From Acinetobacter sp. (GTDB lineage: Bacteria; Pseudomonadota; Gammaproteobacteria; Pseudomonadales; Moraxellaceae), in NCBI GenBank assembly GCA_031277915.1, contig JAITLL010000016.1, forward strand, positions 1 through 54,615: DNA of 54,615 nt. Reading direction: 5' to 3'. A program made the translations under genes and the position numbers. The stretch's first letter is position 1. Each line of letters starts with the position of its first letter. The notes below the pieces were generated by a model. That model worked only from the letters and a program-made list of their open reading frames with translations. It did not search any database and was not told the DNA's origin. Shown here piece by piece: positions 44,901 through 54,615 of the stretch.

Positions 44901-45070
44901 CTGAAGCTCCAGATCATTCTAGGAATTTAGATATGCTATTCAATTATATTTGAAATGATGATTTATCGTAATCAAATCGTATGGGTTTTATCTCATTGCT
45001 GCACAAGGTTTATTTTTAACAGTAAGATCAGCACTTGATATTTTGAAAGTCATTGGGGAATTTGATCCAA

Positions 45071-45490
45071 ATGAAAACCTTAAAAGTTTTATGTATTGCG
45101 AGCTCTATATTGGCTTCATCGACGCTTTTTGCTGAAACAACACAGCCTCAACCTACAAATGAAACAGCATCTAAAGCTCAACCTTATGGTGATAATCCGA
45201 GTTTAGGTCGTGTGCTGTTATATAAAACAGGAAAAGGCATACAAAACTTAGGGAACTCTATTCAAGGTGCTTCTGAAAACACCTCAAATAAAATTAGTGA
45301 AAAATGGCAAAGCACTAAAGAATTTACAGCTGAAAAATCAGAAGTTGCCCAGCACAAAGTAGATACTGCAAAAGCATATACTGAAGAGAAAATAGAACAA
45401 GCTAAACAAAATATCACCAGTAGCCGAAATGGTGAAAATATTCCGATCGAACAGGGTGAGTTAAGTAAGTCTAGTACGATGACTAATTAA
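45071..45490 (+). CDS. Secreted KEFTAEK-motif amphipathic protein (139 aa)
   Basis: A signal peptide (MKTLKVLCIASSILASSTLFA) is followed by a low-complexity polar mature chain. After a GRVLLYKTGKGIQNLGNSIQ segment it forms a long predicted amphipathic helix at residues 76-115 with STKEFTAEKSEVAQHKVDTA and repeating Ala-Lys-Glu spacing. The KEFTAEKxxxAQxxVD signature also occurs in the repeat protein at 48381, 3.3 kb away. I choose ATG 45071 over an upstream TTG at 45053. No enzyme motif is visible; a LEA-like or envelope-protective role is inference. Confidence 0.75.
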   Translation: MKTLKVLCIASSILASSTLFAETTQPQPTNETASKAQPYGDNPSLGRVLLYKTGKGIQNLGNSIQGASENTSNKISEKWQSTKEFTAEKSEVAQHKVDTAKAYTEEKIEQAKQNITSSRNGENIPIEQGELSKSSTMTN

Positions 45491-45586
45491 AACTGAGTTC
45501 GAATAGTGCGATTATTTCGCGCTTATAGAAATGTATACGTTTAAAAAAGAAATATTACCCATTACAAAGAGCTAGGAATCTGCCTT

Positions 45587-46018
45587 ATGAATAGTCAAAA
45601 ACTTCTCTTTTCAACACTATGCTGTATCGCTCTATCTGCATGTGCGACCACTAAATCTGTTTCTTCTTATTCTCAATCACAGGTTCTAGAGCAAGACACC
45701 AATATTGAAGCCTACCCAACCACCACAGGTAATGTAGCCAAGCTCATTAAACATGATAAGCAGGCTTGTATGATCGAATTTACGGGTTACTTAGGTGGAG
45801 GCCAAGTCACTGAGCACTGGATTTTTAATAATAAAGGGCTAATTTCAGCTCAATCATTTACCGAACAATATCCAGACTCTTCTGGCATATTAAGTCAAGC
45901 TATCAACTCAACAACGAAAAGCTCAACCACTTTTAATATTCAAGATCCAGCAATTCAAAATAATTTTAAAAAGCTTCAAAGCAATTTTAGTAAAGCCAAT
46001 TTAGCAAAGTGTAATTAA
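45587..46018 (+). CDS. Small lipoprotein of unknown function (143 aa)
   Basis: The signal peptide ends in LSAC with the lipid Cys at residue 19, followed by ATTKSVSSYSQSQ. The mature domain has two Cys (KQACMIEF and the C-terminal LAKCN) that could pair, and a Gly-rich FTGYLGGGQVTEHWIFNN strand region. I recognise no family. It follows the 139-residue secreted protein by 96 bases in the same direction, so co-transcription is possible. Confidence 0.75.
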   Translation: MNSQKLLFSTLCCIALSACATTKSVSSYSQSQVLEQDTNIEAYPTTTGNVAKLIKHDKQACMIEFTGYLGGGQVTEHWIFNNKGLISAQSFTEQYPDSSGILSQAINSTTKSSTTFNIQDPAIQNNFKKLQSNFSKANLAKCN

Positions 46019-46035
46019 AAAATTTTCATAAAGAA

Positions 46036-46065
46036 CTCGTTGCAGAAGCAGTTTTCTGCAACGAG
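46036..46065. terminator. Perfect hairpin between convergent genes
   Basis: CTCGTTGCAGA / TCTGCAACGAG is a perfect 11-bp stem with an 8-base loop. There is no immediate U-tract on either strand, so it is a probable rather than classical terminator. Confidence 0.6.
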
Positions 46066-46116
46066 CCATAGCCATTTAAATTTCTTGGACCTAATAAAAA
46101 ATTATAAATATGCTAT

Positions 46117-47448
46117 TTAGTTAACGGTTAAACCATTAGTTGCAGCCAGTAAATCAATACGTGGGAAAACCAAACCTGTTCTTGGGTCAGTAATGGGTTT
46201 ACCCGTAGTTTTTAAACGATTAATAGTCTGATCGATAGTTTCAGTTGGTGTCACACTGTTTGCTCGTAATAAAGCAATCGCGCCAGCAACATGTGGTGTC
46301 GCTTGGGAAGTCCCCCCCATAGTGTAGCCACCTGCAGTAATCATTGCCCCTGGAGCTAATAAAGTCACAAGACTACTACCGTTACTAAAACATGCTACCT
46401 TATCTGCTGCTGTAGTTGAGTCAGTACATTTCACAGGATTACCCCATGATGCACGACCAATATTACTATCATATACTGCGCCCACTCTTACAGCACCAGC
46501 AACACAAGCAGGTGACGAAATTCCATCAGGGAACGCATCATTACCAGATGCCACTACGGGGACCACGCCAGCAGCTCGCGCATTTGCAAATGCTGTTGCA
46601 TAACTACTATTACTACATTCAGATGTGTATTTAACACCAGGAACACCAAGGCTCAAATTTATCGCTTTAATATTGTAGGTTTTAGCATTATTTACTGCCC
46701 AGTTAATACCCGCAAGGATATCGCTATCATAGGCTGAACCTGATCGAAAAACGTCTATTCCAATAATTTTTGTTTTACTTGCAACTTTAGACACAATCGC
46801 TGAAACATTACTACCATGACCATTATCGTCAAGTGCACCATCATCTGGGGCGCTATCAAATGAATAAACGACACGACATGTACTTGAAGGTGAATTAACT
46901 GCTGTGCATCCAAAATCGGAATGTAAATAATTTACTCCAGTATCCAATACAGCCACACTAGAGTCAGCCCCATTAAAGCCTTTGGTATTGGCCTGAGGCT
47001 GATTAATTAAAGGCAGACTTTCCATCGTAGTAGCCCGATTAATTCGGTTTGGATATACGGCTTTAACATTTGGATCATTTAGTAAATCAACTAAGTCCTC
47101 TCTATTACTAATTCGATAAAAAGCTAAAGGCAAATTATTGTAGTCCCGAAGTACTTGCACCCCTACACCATGATTAAACCTTGACTGTATGTTCTTTTTG
47201 TTTGAAGCAATATAACTTCGCCGTTCCAAACCTGAAGCCATGCTTTCCGAAGGAATATTATATTCAACAATAAGGTCATTAGACTCATTGGTGACCAAGG
47301 CATCTAAATCGATTTTACCCTGAGACACTTTTTGTTTTGCTGCCTGATTTAACTGCTGTTTGGCTCCTTTAGAATCCAAAGGAAGAGCGAAAGCTGTTGT
47401 ACTTAATATTGTAGATAGACCTAATAGTAATAACGTTTTACTTTGCAT
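46117..47448 (-). CDS. Secreted S8 family serine peptidase (subtilase)
   Basis: A signal peptide (to AFA, residue 21) is followed by an I9-type propeptide (about residues 55-140) and the catalytic domain. The triad is D169 in VAVLDTGVNYLHSDFG, H211 in DDNGHGSNVSAIV and S381 in GGTSQATPHVAGA, with the oxyanion Asn N303 in ASGNDAFPDG. Paired Cys (181/191, 278/315 region, 341/353) suggest disulfides. I start at ATG 47448, with GGAG eight bases upstream. No C-terminal autotransporter or secretion domain follows, so outer-membrane export likely uses the type II system. It is preceded by a small membrane protein gene. Confidence 0.93.
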   Translation of the reverse strand: MQSKTLLLLGLSTILSTTAFALPLDSKGAKQQLNQAAKQKVSQGKIDLDALVTNESNDLIVEYNIPSESMASGLERRSYIASNKKNIQSRFNHGVGVQVLRDYNNLPLAFYRISNREDLVDLLNDPNVKAVYPNRINRATTMESLPLINQPQANTKGFNGADSSVAVLDTGVNYLHSDFGCTAVNSPSSTCRVVYSFDSAPDDGALDDNGHGSNVSAIVSKVASKTKIIGIDVFRSGSAYDSDILAGINWAVNNAKTYNIKAINLSLGVPGVKYTSECSNSSYATAFANARAAGVVPVVASGNDAFPDGISSPACVAGAVRVGAVYDSNIGRASWGNPVKCTDSTTAADKVACFSNGSSLVTLLAPGAMITAGGYTMGGTSQATPHVAGAIALLRANSVTPTETIDQTINRLKTTGKPITDPRTGLVFPRIDLLAATNGLTVN

Positions 47449-47522
47449 TATTTTTCTCCGTAGTTCTTTGGTAAAGAACATTTGTACGTCTAGTATTTCT
47501 TGGATAAAGAAAACTAGATTAT

Positions 47523-47834
47523 TTAAAGTGTTTTTATTTCATTAGCAGGATCTTTTTCTGGATCAATCGGTTGAATAGAAAGATCACTTTTTGTGTCATA
47601 TAAAGGAACAGTATCTGCGGACACTGGTTTGGGTTGAGTGGAATTTAAAGATACATTTTTAGATTGGGCAGGCTCCTTATGTTGAGAATGTAAAGATGAA
47701 GTGTCAGGTTGTGATGAATTCGACTCGTGTAAAGCAGAATTGAACATCTCAGATGCACTGCTTGTTGGCCTAAAATAGAGAACAACGGCAACTAAGCTGA
47801 CCAATATGAAAAGGGAAGCAATAATTTTCATCAT
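47523..47834 (-). CDS. Small membrane-anchored protein preceding the S8 peptidase (103 aa)
   Basis: One N-terminal hydrophobic helix (IIASLFILVSLVAVVLYF) is followed by an about 80-residue Ser/Pro/Lys/Asp-rich periplasmic tail with no fold signature. The gene ends 75 bases before the peptidase start on the same strand with no terminator between, so they likely form one operon. The layout, an anchor plus disordered tail, could suit a chaperone, inhibitor or tether for the protease; none of these is shown by sequence. I recognise no family. Confidence 0.65.
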   Translation of the reverse strand: MMKIIASLFILVSLVAVVLYFRPTSSASEMFNSALHESNSSQPDTSSLHSQHKEPAQSKNVSLNSTQPKPVSADTVPLYDTKSDLSIQPIDPEKDPANEIKTL

Positions 47835-48280
47835 TTAAGATCTCTGTTTTTTTGTTTATAAACATCTATATCTATTTTTAATAATTCGAGACAAACAAGT
47901 ATTTCTTAAGATATTTTTCACATAAAAATACTCTATACATTTTCCCAAATAAGTAAAAATAGTGTTCCACCTTGTACATTTATATTTCTGGCAGAGCATG
48001 GTACAAAAAAGCATAAAAAAGCACTTTAGTCTCATAGCAAGCAATAACTATGCCGTTATCTCAAATAAAAAATAAAAAATGAATCATCTTTATAGATATA
48101 GAAAATGATCGTATTGAATGCTTTTAGTGGTTTTTATTCCGGAAAATAAAAAAATGAAAAATACTTTTGCTAGTTTTTAAATCATAAAATATCGATATCT
48201 ATTTCACTTTATTATTAATATTTTTCTTCTCCACAATTTCTCTCTTATGTGTTAACTAACTGTAATGCTGTTGTAACGTT
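47835..48280. other. Long AT-rich intergenic region
   Basis: This stretch separates two divergent genes. I see no credible coding frame: a minus-strand frame at 47856-48044 is Cys/Tyr/Phe-rich noise. It must contain the promoter of the peptidase pair, but I could not pick one with confidence. No large repeat was seen. Confidence 0.5.
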
Positions 48281-48309
48281 TTGATGAAGGCAATTCCCAA
48301 GCTGATAAT
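48281..48309 (+). promoter_or_regulatory. Sigma70-type promoter of the 29-residue-repeat protein gene
   Basis: TTGATG (48281-48286, 4/6) and GATAAT (48304-48309, 5/6) are spaced by exactly 17 bases. The predicted start is near 48316, giving a leader of about 65 nt. Confidence 0.6.
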
Positions 48310-48380
48310 TGCTTAGCTATGATGCGATTGCGTTTATGAAATACCTCACTAAAAGGGTATATTCTTTGAAGGATATCGCA

Positions 48381-49049
48381 ATGAAAATGATGAAAACAGC
48401 TATCGTTACTGCAAGTGTTCTTGCTTCTGCTTCTATTTTTGCACAAAGTGCGGGTGTTAATGCAGATGCTTCTGCTCAAGTAAATGTACAACCAGGTGGT
48501 CTTGTTAGTGGCGTAGCCAACACAGTCAAAAGTACTGCACACACTGTAGGTAGCACTGCAAAACATGCTGGTCATGTAACGGCCGACGCTACAGTTAAAG
48601 CAACTAAAAAAACAACAGGAAAAGTAGCTAAACTTTCTTCTGAAGCTAGCACAGGCACCAAAAATTTAGCTGTTGAAGCTCAAACAGGGACAAAAGCGCA
48701 CCTTAACGCTGTAAAAAACAAGCTAACAGAAAAACAAACTGAACAAAAAGAATTTACTGCTGAAAAACAAGCTGATGCTCAAGCCCATGTAGATGCAGTG
48801 AAAACTCGCGTAGCTCAAAATCAAGCTGAGCAAAAAGAATTTGTGGCAGGCACTAAAGCTGATGCTCAAGCACAATTAAATGCAGTTCAATCAGCTCATA
48901 CAATTAATGCTCAAACTGGTGTAAATCTTGGTGTTAATGTTGCTCCAGTTGGAATTCATGCAAATGCAAACGTAAATGCAGGTGCTCAAGGTTCTACACA
49001 AAAAACTGAAAAGAAATCTTTCGTTAAAGGTCTTCTCGGCACTAACTAA
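48381..49049 (+). CDS. Secreted protein with three 29-residue amphipathic repeats (222 aa)
   Basis: A signal peptide (MKMMKTAIVTASVLASASIFA) precedes an Ala/Lys/Thr/Gln-rich, Cys-free chain. Three tandem repeats of exactly 29 residues occupy 92-120, 121-149 and 150-178, with the shared core QKEFxAxxxADAQAHVDAVK (variants AHLNAVK and AQLNAVQ) in the same register. Flanking regions are rich in Gly, Asn, Val and Ala (VNADASAQVNVQPGG; HANANVNAGAQG). GAAGGA lies seven bases before this ATG, which fixes the start over upstream frames. Composition resembles LEA-like or apolipoprotein-like helices; function is unknown. Confidence 0.8.
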   Translation: MKMMKTAIVTASVLASASIFAQSAGVNADASAQVNVQPGGLVSGVANTVKSTAHTVGSTAKHAGHVTADATVKATKKTTGKVAKLSSEASTGTKNLAVEAQTGTKAHLNAVKNKLTEKQTEQKEFTAEKQADAQAHVDAVKTRVAQNQAEQKEFVAGTKADAQAQLNAVQSAHTINAQTGVNLGVNVAPVGIHANANVNAGAQGSTQKTEKKSFVKGLLGTN

Positions 49050-49061
49050 TCAGTTATCCAT

Positions 49062-49089
49062 AAAAAAGGGCAATTATTGCCCTTTTTTA
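49062..49089. terminator. Bidirectional terminator between repeat protein gene and ast operon
   Basis: GGGCAA / TTGCCC with a TTA loop is flanked by A6 and T6 runs. It ends both the repeat-protein gene and the ast operon. Confidence 0.85.
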
Positions 49090-49106
49090 TTTACCTAAAG
49101 TTAGTC

Positions 49107-50081
49107 TTAGCACGTTTCAGTTAAAACCAAACCTGCGCGCAAGCCAATCTTTACATTTGGGTTCGGAAATAAAATCCAGACCTGATCTTGCTCAACCACA
49201 TAATTACCAGAAGGTTGCATTGCAATGATTTCACCTTTGGTAAAAGTCGAAAAATTTGGTGCTTCAGCCGATAAGTTCAACTGAAAATCTTCGTCTTTTT
49301 TAATTAAAGAGTCCGATACTTTAAAGACCCGAATTTTTGTTTTATTGCGTGGTGGCAAGGCTTGCTCAGAAACCATATGACGAATGACTTCATCAATTGC
49401 AGCAAACTGACTCAAGTCATTTTGTCCAAATGGCAAGGCTTTACCTAACTCTAAGGTTGCGCTCGCAGCTTTAAAGCTCTCACTAGTAAAATGTGTGAAC
49501 GTTTTACCAGCAGCACGGTGATAAACTAAAGCATCTAAATCGGCAGCTTCAAGACTTGCTGTCAAATCAACATCGTAATCATGAGTTTGATAAGGCAATA
49601 AAGCAAACGTTGGCAACAATGAAGCACGAATTGCTGTATGCAAATCATAGTGATAGCGCTTAGCTTCACTCGCACTTTCCTGAAAGAAAGTGGCAACAGC
49701 ATGTTCTAAAACCCCAGCCCGCTTAGATTCCTCAGTCTCAGCTAGAGCTTTATATCCACCACAAAACATTCGGTTTACATCATCATGCACATAACGTTTG
49801 CCTTGACGCATTGCATAAGGATTACCCAATATAAACAGTAATCTCACAGCAAGGTTTAAACGTCCCGCAAATAAATCGGTGCAAAGTTGAGATAACAACT
49901 CAATTGGTGCTGTTTCATTACCATGTACTCCAGCTGACAGTACGACAGCTTTGTCGTACTGTGTATGTGGCGTACATTCAAGAAGCCCCTCTCCTAACCA
50001 GCGCCAAGAAAAGTTATCTTGTTTTCCCTCACACACGGTAGGTTGCTCACCTTGCAAGGTTAATGCTAGAAAATCTTGCAT
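49107..50081 (-). CDS. astE: Succinylglutamate desuccinylase
   Basis: AstE splits N-succinylglutamate to glutamate and succinate, the last step of the arginine succinyltransferase (AST) pathway. It is an M14-like zinc enzyme: the metal site is [16 protein letters not shown], with [11 protein letters not shown] supplying the later His and [13 protein letters not shown] near the catalytic Glu. At 324 residues it is normal. It follows astB by 12 bases and is the last operon gene. Confidence 0.96.
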   Translation of the reverse strand: MQDFLALTLQGEQPTVCEGKQDNFSWRWLGEGLLECTPHTQYDKAVVLSAGVHGNETAPIELLSQLCTDLFAGRLNLAVRLLFILGNPYAMRQGKRYVHDDVNRMFCGGYKALAETEESKRAGVLEHAVATFFQESASEAKRYHYDLHTAIRASLLPTFALLPYQTHDYDVDLTASLEAADLDALVYHRAAGKTFTHFTSESFKAASATLELGKALPFGQNDLSQFAAIDEVIRHMVSEQALPPRNKTKIRVFKVSDSLIKKDEDFQLNLSAEAPNFSTFTKGEIIAMQPSGNYVVEQDQVWILFPNPNVKIGLRAGLVLTETC

Positions 50082-50093
50082 GTCGCCTCCTCA

Positions 50094-51437
50094 TTATTTT
50101 TGGAAAGGATAAACCGAACCCAAACCTAAAATCTTGGTGAGTTCATCAAGTGCCATGCGGCTTTCCATCAATAAATGTGGATCTGCTAAATCTTCTTGTG
50201 CTAAACGATCACGATAGTGTTTATCTACCCATTGATTGAGTGTGCCAAACAATTGATCGTTCATGAGGACTTTTGGATTTACAGCATTTAATTCCGTTTC
50301 GTTTAAAGCCACACGCAAGCGTAAACATGCCGGCCCACCACCATTACGCATACTTTCACGTAAGTCATAAACCTGAATTGCATCAATTGGTGTACCCATC
50401 TGAACCATATCGTTCAAATAACCCCAAACTGCCTTATTCTGGCGAGACTCTTCTGGCACCACAATGGTCATTCCACCATCTGGACGAGTCAAAATCTGGC
50501 TATTAAATAAATAGGTAGCAACTGCATCATCAACGGTAACTCGGTTTTCAGGAACTTCAATCGAAATAAAGTCTTCACCGATGCTTGTCATCTTTTGACG
50601 AATTTCAGCAAAAGCCTGATCTTGATTTAAAAATGCATGTTGATGATGGAATAAAACCTGTTGGTTACTTACTGCGATCACATCGTTATGAAAAACGCCT
50701 TGATCAATCACATCCGGATTTTGTTGAACAAAAACGGTATGCGCATCATCTAAACGATGCAAACGTGCAATTGCTTCACTTGCTTCACGCGTCTGACGAG
50801 CTGGATAGCGTTTTGGTCCTGGCAAGCCATTATTTAAATGTTGCTGGCCATATACAAAAACTTGAACACTGCGCTTAGCATAATCACCACCTAAACGGTT
50901 GTGATTTGCTGCACCTTCATCACCAAACAAGGCCACTTGTGGTAAAGCTTCATGGTGTACAAAGTGACGTTCATTTTTAAAGATCGCTTGTAAGACTTGA
51001 CTTGTCGTTTCCGCTTCAATTGAACGGTGAAACTTATTATTCAGATTCGCTGCGGTAAAATGCACGCGTTCATCTTGGCTATCAGCCGAAGGTGAAACAG
51101 TTGCTGCATTTGCAGTCCACATTGGCGAAGCTGAGCTTAGCGATGATAACAGTTCAGGTGAATGACGCATTGCTTGAGCAACTACGCTAATGTCATCTCC
51201 TGTAAAACCTAAACGACGTAACATTGGAACATGTGGACGCTCATGCGGAACAAGCACGCCTTGTTTCATTCCCATGTCAGCCAAGGCTTTCATCTTTAGC
51301 AAACCCTGTTTGGCTGCTAATTTTGGATTCGAGGCATTATTACGGTTTTTTGTCGATGCTTCATTACCAAACGACAAACCCGCGTAGTGATGTGTTGGCC
51401 CCACTAAACCATCGAAATTTACTTCATATCCTTTCAT
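50094..51437 (-). CDS. astB: N-succinylarginine dihydrolase
   Basis: AstB converts N2-succinylarginine to N2-succinylornithine, CO2 and two ammonia, without urea as an intermediate. It belongs to the amidinotransferase-like fold: the N-terminal [21 protein letters not shown], the central [20 protein letters not shown] and the C-terminal [16 protein letters not shown] with the catalytic Cys are intact. 447 residues matches the family. It lies 17 bases after astD. Confidence 0.97.
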   Translation of the reverse strand: MKGYEVNFDGLVGPTHHYAGLSFGNEASTKNRNNASNPKLAAKQGLLKMKALADMGMKQGVLVPHERPHVPMLRRLGFTGDDISVVAQAMRHSPELLSSLSSASPMWTANAATVSPSADSQDERVHFTAANLNNKFHRSIEAETTSQVLQAIFKNERHFVHHEALPQVALFGDEGAANHNRLGGDYAKRSVQVFVYGQQHLNNGLPGPKRYPARQTREASEAIARLHRLDDAHTVFVQQNPDVIDQGVFHNDVIAVSNQQVLFHHQHAFLNQDQAFAEIRQKMTSIGEDFISIEVPENRVTVDDAVATYLFNSQILTRPDGGMTIVVPEESRQNKAVWGYLNDMVQMGTPIDAIQVYDLRESMRNGGGPACLRLRVALNETELNAVNPKVLMNDQLFGTLNQWVDKHYRDRLAQEDLADPHLLMESRMALDELTKILGLGSVYPFQK

Positions 51438-51454
51438 TTTTCTTTCCCTAGTGT

Positions 51455-53955
<2,501 letters not shown>

Positions 53956-53973
53956 GGCTAGCTTTCCTTTTTT

Positions 53974-54615
53974 TTATTTAGCCAACTTTTTCAAAGCTCT
54001 TTTTAAACGAGCAATCCCTTCATCAATATCTTGTTCAGGGATAATGAGCGATGGAGTAAAACGAACTACGTTAGGCCCTGCGATTAAAGCAAGTAATCCC
54101 TCTTCGCCTGCCCAAGTTGTAATGTCTTTTGCTTTACCTGCATATTCAGCTTTTAATACGCAACCAATCAATAAACCTTGACCACGAATTTCTTCAAAAA
54201 TCGAGTACTCAGCATTTAAAGTATTTAATGCATCAAGAAAATATTGATGACGATGTTTCACACCTTCAAGCACTTCAGGCGTATTAATAAACTCAAAAAC
54301 TGCACCAGCAACTGCACTTGCTAATGGGTTACCACCGTAAGTCGTACCGTGCGTACCCACTGAAAAATGCGGTGCGAACTTATCAGTGGTTAACATTGCA
54401 CCCACTGGGAAACCACCACCTAGTGCTTTTGCAGTAGTGAGTACATCTGGTGTAACACCAGAGTTCATATAAGCATAAAGTGCACCTGTACGGCCAACAC
54501 CTGTTTGTACTTCATCAAAAATAAGTAAGGCACCAAACTCATCACATAGTGCGCGCAAACCTTTTAAAAATTCGATGTCAGCAGGAATAACGCCGCCTTC
54601 ACCTTGTATTGGCTC
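53974..54615 (-). CDS. astC: Succinylornithine transaminase (partial, N-terminus outside window)
   Basis: This is the C-terminal half of a class III PLP aminotransferase acting on N-succinylornithine. The frame is open to the window edge, entering at [30 protein letters not shown] holds the PLP-contacting Asp and [15 protein letters not shown] the Schiff-base Lys; [17 protein letters not shown] follows. Placement first in astCADBE supports AstC over ArgD, which have near-identical sequences. The operon promoter lies outside the window. Confidence 0.94.
   Translation of the reverse strand, partial: EPIQGEGGVIPADIEFLKGLRALCDEFGALLIFDEVQTGVGRTGALYAYMNSGVTPDVLTTAKALGGGFPVGAMLTTDKFAPHFSVGTHGTTYGGNPLASAVAGAVFEFINTPEVLEGVKHRHQYFLDALNTLNAEYSIFEEIRGQGLLIGCVLKAEYAGKAKDITTWAGEEGLLALIAGPNVVRFTPSLIIPEQDIDEGIARLKRALKKLAK

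Noticed and set aside
47856-48044. Minus-strand frame of 62 codons in the long AT-rich gap
   Set aside because: Cys/Tyr/Phe/Arg mixture without signal peptide, helix pattern or ribosome site; typical of random AT-rich reading.
48252-48575. Minus-strand frame of 107 codons antisense to the repeat-protein gene
   Set aside because: Cys/Ser/Arg-rich noise opposite a gene with good promoter, ribosome site and signal peptide.
39131-49049. Search for an insertion sequence, integron or prophage explaining the accessory-like stretch
   Set aside because: No transposase, integrase, terminal inverted repeats or phage structural genes were seen; only the degenerate EamA 3' repeat.

Overview
The window is a chromosomal segment of an Acinetobacter, most likely of the A. 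calcoaceticus-baumannii complex. The base for this is AT-rich DNA with AAA/TTA/GAA-type codons, an mlaFEDCB operon next to a DEAD-box helicase, a long PlsB, an AdeT1/2-family solute-binding protein and an astCADBE operon. The species is inferred from gene content and protein style. No rRNA, tRNA, CRISPR array, transposase, integrase or phage gene was seen.

Layout. 0.1-14 kb is housekeeping: engB, a PF10118 metal-dependent hydrolase, a dicarboxylate-type symporter, a TesB thioesterase, plsB, an AdeT-like protein, a YeeZ-like epimerase divergent from recG-comF, a Nudix-LOG pair and corA. At 14-17.3 kb the complete mlaFEDCB operon (retrograde phospholipid transport, outer-membrane asymmetry) runs on the minus strand, preceded by an unlisted 56-residue membrane smORF. 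At 17.6-19.8 kb is a DEAD-box RNA helicase with a long Arg/Gly/Asp repeat tail and a roughly 265-nt, strongly structured 5' leader. At 19.9-30.2 kb are suhB, dxs, ribA, hemF, aroE, a 787-residue lipoprotein of unknown role and an acyl-CoA dehydrogenase.

At 30.2-38.9 kb are an NlpE-like lipoprotein, a stand-alone PspC protein, an HPP-CBS membrane protein, a two-gene radical-SAM/DUF4130 putative DNA-repair unit, an LprI-like protein, a small membrane protein and glyQS. At 39-49 kb the DNA becomes more AT-rich and accessory in character: several small lipoproteins, a YciI protein, a DMT exporter with a fossil copy of its 3' end 0.8 kb away, two LysR regulators around an aspartate/glutamate racemase, two secreted proteins sharing a KEFTAEK-type amphipathic motif, and a secreted subtilase preceded by a small membrane-anchored protein. 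At 49-54.6 kb the arginine succinyltransferase operon astCADBE (arginine to glutamate plus succinate) runs on the minus strand, with astC cut by the window edge.

Most promising for new biology: the structured leader of the RNA helicase; the radical-SAM plus DUF4130 pair with no uracil-DNA-glycosylase domain; the 29-residue tandem-repeat secreted protein with its relative 3 kb away; the subtilase with its membrane partner; and the 56-residue smORF before mlaF. All functional statements come from reading motifs; no database search was run.
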